Below the pieces are notes generated by a model, which was given only the letters and a program-made list of their open reading frames with translations, had not been told where the DNA came from and did not search any database. From an uncultured Veillonella sp. (GTDB lineage: Bacteria > Bacillota_C > Negativicutes > Veillonellales > Veillonellaceae), in contig CAAFRK010000264.1 in NCBI GenBank assembly GCA_900765235.1, forward strand, positions 1 to 7,445: a stretch of DNA of 7,445 bases, read 5' to 3'. The first letter of the stretch is position 1, and each line of letters starts with the position of its first letter. The position numbers were made by a program, and so were the translations under genes. Positions 5,504 to 7,445 of this stretch are shown piece after piece.

Positions 5504-6886
5504 TTATTTATCAGCCACAACGAGTTTGTATCCATTCAAGTGAATGTTACTGTTTGTTGTGTCTTCGTTGTTTAATGTTTTTACATAGCTGTCGCCAGTG
5601 AGTGTCCAGGTAGAGTCTTTGCTGAGTTTCATTGTAATTTCTTTAGCTGTGTTGTCTGTGTTTACAGCGCCTACGAGGCTAGATCCATTAGTCATATCTA
5701 GTGCGACAGTGCTGATGGAGTCGGCTACGATGTTACCGTTAAGTTCTTGGTTGGATGCGCGAAGTGTGAGGTGACCACCATTTTCACCATCTTTGCCCCA
5801 GCGGGAGTCTGCTGCTGCTTTCACCAGCGTCGTAGTATTTGGCGTTACAATCGTGTTGCCTGTAAGGTCCGCTTCGGCTGTGGTGTTATTTACATAGATG
5901 AACGCACCTGTACCATGAGTTGTAAGTGTGTTATTTTCCGCTTTTAAACGAGCAATACCGCTTTCAGCATCACCGGAGAAACTTTGGTAAAGCATGAAGC
6001 CATTATCGTGGTAGCCTGTAACATTAGAGTTCGTAAGGGTAATGGAGTTTTTACCTTCTACGACGCCTATTTCACTTTTGTTAGCTACGCCGTTGATACT
6101 GTTTGCTGTAATATTGCCGGTGGAGTAGATAACAGGGCTACCCGCACCATAGGTTGTTAGCTTGGCTGCTTCTGCATTAATGGTGCCTTCGCCACGGTCT
6201 GTAGCAAGCGTAGCAGAGTGAGCCCCTTCAGTGGTGATGGTTAAATTTTTACCATTTACAGTGCCTTTGTAGGTCGCATCTAAGCCGCGAGAGGAGTCGC
6301 CCTTAGTGTGAATATTTGTATTTTCTATATTAATAACAGAGCCTTCGCCAGTGGCAAATACCGCATTAGAGCCAATACTATTAGATGTAATATTACTATT
6401 TTTAATGCTCGTTTGACTGCCTTCGATGCCGAGCACTACTGCATTTTGTCCGCGGAAATTACTGTTGTCATCATTTGTGGTGTTACCCTGTTTATTAAAT
6501 ACGCTGCTATCGATGGTGATAGTGGCTTTGTTTTTTCCGATGAAAGCATTTTGATCGCTTGTAGTATTGTCGAATCGTTGGTGTTCTAATGTTTTATTTT
6601 CACTAATAACAGATGTGCCTGTGAAAGTACTAGGATCAGCTTCCTTATGAGGCGTTGGTTCGTTAATTTCTCCTGTCTTTACATCATCTGGTCTAGGTAC
6701 ATCATTTTTAGGCATATTAGCGTTAGGTGCATCATTCTTAGGGGCAGATATGCTTTGTGGTGGAACATTAGAATGTACTGGTTCTGCACCAAATGTAGGG
6801 GCAAAGGCTAGTGCTGCAAGGGCGCCGCCCGCTAAAGCTGGAACGATGAAACGTCTTAAAGTTTTATAATTACGTGAATGTGTCAT
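5504..6886 (-). CDS. Exported beta-helix, autotransporter-passenger-like protein without a barrel
   Basis: 460 residues on the minus strand. ATG 6884-6886 has the SD GGAGG (plus-strand CCTCC 6896-6900) 9 nt upstream. Residues 1-34 form a Sec signal peptide: basic RNYKTLRR, hydrophobic ALAGGALAALAFA, likely cleavage near TFG/A or FGA/E. There is no lipobox and no Cys anywhere. Residues 35-85 are a Pro/Asn/Asp-rich linker with two PKND units (49-52, 59-62). From about 90 to 400 the chain is Asn/Thr/Ser/Gly-rich with repeating short strands (SVINIENTNIHT, SITLTNSNVTG, ARLKAENNTLTTHG), as in parallel beta-helices. The end (residues 370-460) resembles the C-terminal passenger of pertactin-like autotransporters (GNIVADSISTVALDM, STWTLTGDSYV, IHLNGYKLVV), but the chain stops there: no beta-barrel, LPXTG or SLH domain. 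A terminator follows at once, so this looks like a natural end. The role is unknown; a surface or periplasmic adhesin-like function is inference. Confidence 0.85.
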   Translation of the reverse strand: MTHSRNYKTLRRFIVPALAGGALAALAFAPTFGAEPVHSNVPPQSISAPKNDAPNANMPKNDVPRPDDVKTGEINEPTPHKEADPSTFTGTSVISENKTLEHQRFDNTTSDQNAFIGKNKATITIDSSVFNKQGNTTNDDNSNFRGQNAVVLGIEGSQTSIKNSNITSNSIGSNAVFATGEGSVINIENTNIHTKGDSSRGLDATYKGTVNGKNLTITTEGAHSATLATDRGEGTINAEAAKLTTYGAGSPVIYSTGNITANSINGVANKSEIGVVEGKNSITLTNSNVTGYHDNGFMLYQSFSGDAESGIARLKAENNTLTTHGTGAFIYVNNTTAEADLTGNTIVTPNTTTLVKAAADSRWGKDGENGGHLTLRASNQELNGNIVADSISTVALDMTNGSSLVGAVNTDNTAKEITMKLSKDSTWTLTGDSYVKTLNNEDTTNSNIHLNGYKLVVADK

Positions 6887-6900
6887 ATATAATAACCTCC

Positions 6901-7045
6901 AAATATTTATTGCGCGATAAAATCGAATTGTGTAAAATTAAGATTGTAAGAAGTATAGTAATTATCTGTGAAAATAGTATGAATGATACATGGGATTTAT
7001 AAACAAATATTAACCGTGATGTTTAGATATGTCGATGAGGATATC
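6901..7045. other. Divergent intergenic region, no gene seen
   Basis: AT-rich DNA between the secreted-protein gene (leftward) and the glmS leader (rightward). It must hold the minus-strand promoter, but I see no convincing -35/-10 pair on that strand. A weak AT-rich candidate is the TTTATAAAT region near 6995. No ORF with a plausible SD and no tRNA-like structure is visible. Confidence 0.5.
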
Positions 7046-7075
7046 TTGCTTTCACCATTACTTATCACGTATAAT
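7046..7075 (+). promoter_or_regulatory. Candidate glmS promoter
   Basis: A consensus -10 TATAAT is at 7070-7075, with TTGCTT at 7046-7051 as a partial -35 (first three bases match) and an 18-nt spacer. Transcription would begin near 7082, about 70 nt before the ribozyme cleavage site. A second -10-like TATACT at 7094-7099 has no matching -35. Confidence 0.55.
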
Positions 7076-7153
7076 ATAGATTGGTATATGATGTATACTA
7101 TTAAGATCTGCCGTATCTTATAGAAAGGAGTTCCCTAATTCGTAAAGGCGAAT

Positions 7154-7294
7154 AGCGCAAGTACCCACGAAGGCAGTCGTTAGGGTAGACGAGGTGAAGA
7201 GTCATCGAATCATCAGCGGATGCTCTTCCGGCATATTCATGTCGTAACAGATACTAAAAAGCCCATCGGTAACGATGGGGACAAAGTGTATCTG
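7154..7294 (+). ncRNA. glmS ribozyme/riboswitch (glucosamine-6-phosphate responsive)
   Basis: Self-cleaving RNA that uses GlcN6P as cofactor and lowers glmS mRNA when product is abundant. Cleavage is expected between A7154 and G7155. The conserved start GCGC is at 7155-7158. P1 pairs TACCC-ACGA (7162-7170) with TCGT-TA-GGGTA (7177-7187). The conserved GACGAGG is at 7188-7194, then CATCGAA (7203-7209) and the core strand AGCGGATGC (7215-7223). P3 pairs GAAGAG (7196-7201) with CTCTTC (7223-7228). P4 pairs CAGATAC (7248-7254) with GTATCTG (7288-7294), and P4.1 pairs CCCATCG/CGATGGG (7262-7268 with 7273-7279) around a GTAA loop. The order and spacing match the known glmS ribozyme fold, and glmS lies directly downstream. 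One odd point: position 5 of the core (usually C) is A7159, and its usual partner G is A7215. Confidence 0.95.
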
Positions 7295-7305
7295 AATGAA
7301 TTGTA

Positions 7306-7409
7306 TTCAAATACTATTTGATACATAATTTGAACATTAACTTAGATCGTTAAGTTAGAATAGTAATTTGTTAGCCTTAGTTTTTGGCTGGGGCTAGAAA
7401 TACCCCCAG
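7306..7409 (+). other. Structured leader between ribozyme and glmS
   Basis: About 130 nt separate the ribozyme from the glmS start. TCAAAT (7307-7312) can pair with ATTTGA at 7316-7321, or TTCAAAT (7306-7312) with ATTTGAA at 7328-7334; the two pairings exclude each other. TAACTTA/TAAGTTA (7338-7344 with 7351-7357) is a perfect 7-bp hairpin. CTGGGG/CCCCAG (7388-7393 with 7404-7409) forms just before the SD, competing with TAGCC (7372-7376) pairing to GGCTA (7392-7396). No T-tract makes any of these a clear terminator. Their role is unknown. Confidence 0.45.
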
Positions 7410-7427
7410 TTATAGGAGGATATACTT

Positions 7428-7445
7428 ATGTGCGGTATCGTAGGA
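7428..7445 (+). CDS. glmS: GlmS, glutamine-fructose-6-phosphate aminotransferase, first six codons only
   Basis: ATG 7428 begins M-C-G-I-V-G, the N-terminus of class II glutamine amidotransferases, in which Cys2 becomes the catalytic N-terminal nucleophile after Met removal. The SD AGGAGG (7414-7419) is 8 nt upstream. With a glmS ribozyme just before it, glmS is by far the best reading; purF-, asnB- or gltB-type genes would not carry this RNA. The enzyme makes glucosamine-6-phosphate from fructose-6-phosphate and glutamine, feeding GlmM encoded in the same window. The rest lies beyond the window. Confidence 0.95.

Noticed and set aside
6308..6589. 93-codon plus-strand ORF opposite the secreted-protein gene
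   Set aside because: It is antisense to a well-supported gene with a signal peptide, SD and terminator, and it has no SD or domain of its own.

Overview
The window reads as a chromosomal cell-envelope and housekeeping region of a low-to-moderate GC Firmicute-type bacterium. The protein sequences, the glmS ribozyme and the autotransporter-passenger-like secreted protein together suggest a diderm Negativicute, most like Veillonella. The genus is an inference from the overall look of the sequence; no database comparison was made.

Layout. Positions 1-1667 hold the c-di-AMP cyclase gene cdaA (its 5' end lies outside the window) and its regulator gene cdaR, overlapping by 4 nt and closed by a strong intrinsic terminator. 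Next come a separately promoted FAD-dependent oxidoreductase of the COG2509 type (1861-3459) and glmM (3629-4981), which has an extended -10 promoter and a strong Shine-Dalgarno (SD) sequence. From 4982 to 5503 there is no large gene. This stretch holds a two-stem GC-rich element, an 18-bp inverted repeat, two possible tiny hydrophobic ORFs in tandem, and a near-perfect bidirectional terminator. On the minus strand, 5504-6886 encodes a 460-residue exported Asn/Thr/Gly-rich beta-helix protein that looks like an autotransporter passenger lacking its barrel. The last 550 bases are a divergent intergenic region, a glmS ribozyme, a long structured leader, and the first six codons of glmS.

How the parts fit. 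GlmS makes glucosamine-6-phosphate, GlmM converts it to glucosamine-1-phosphate for UDP-GlcNAc and peptidoglycan, and CdaA/CdaR make and tune c-di-AMP. In other Firmicutes the cyclase complex physically interacts with GlmM. Here the classic cdaA-cdaR-glmM(-glmS) cluster is split by an oxidoreductase gene and by a secreted-protein gene facing the other way. The ribozyme gives glmS product feedback.

The most interesting spots are the barrel-less passenger protein, the 4982-5503 island with its possible small membrane peptides, and a paired departure from the usual glmS ribozyme core.
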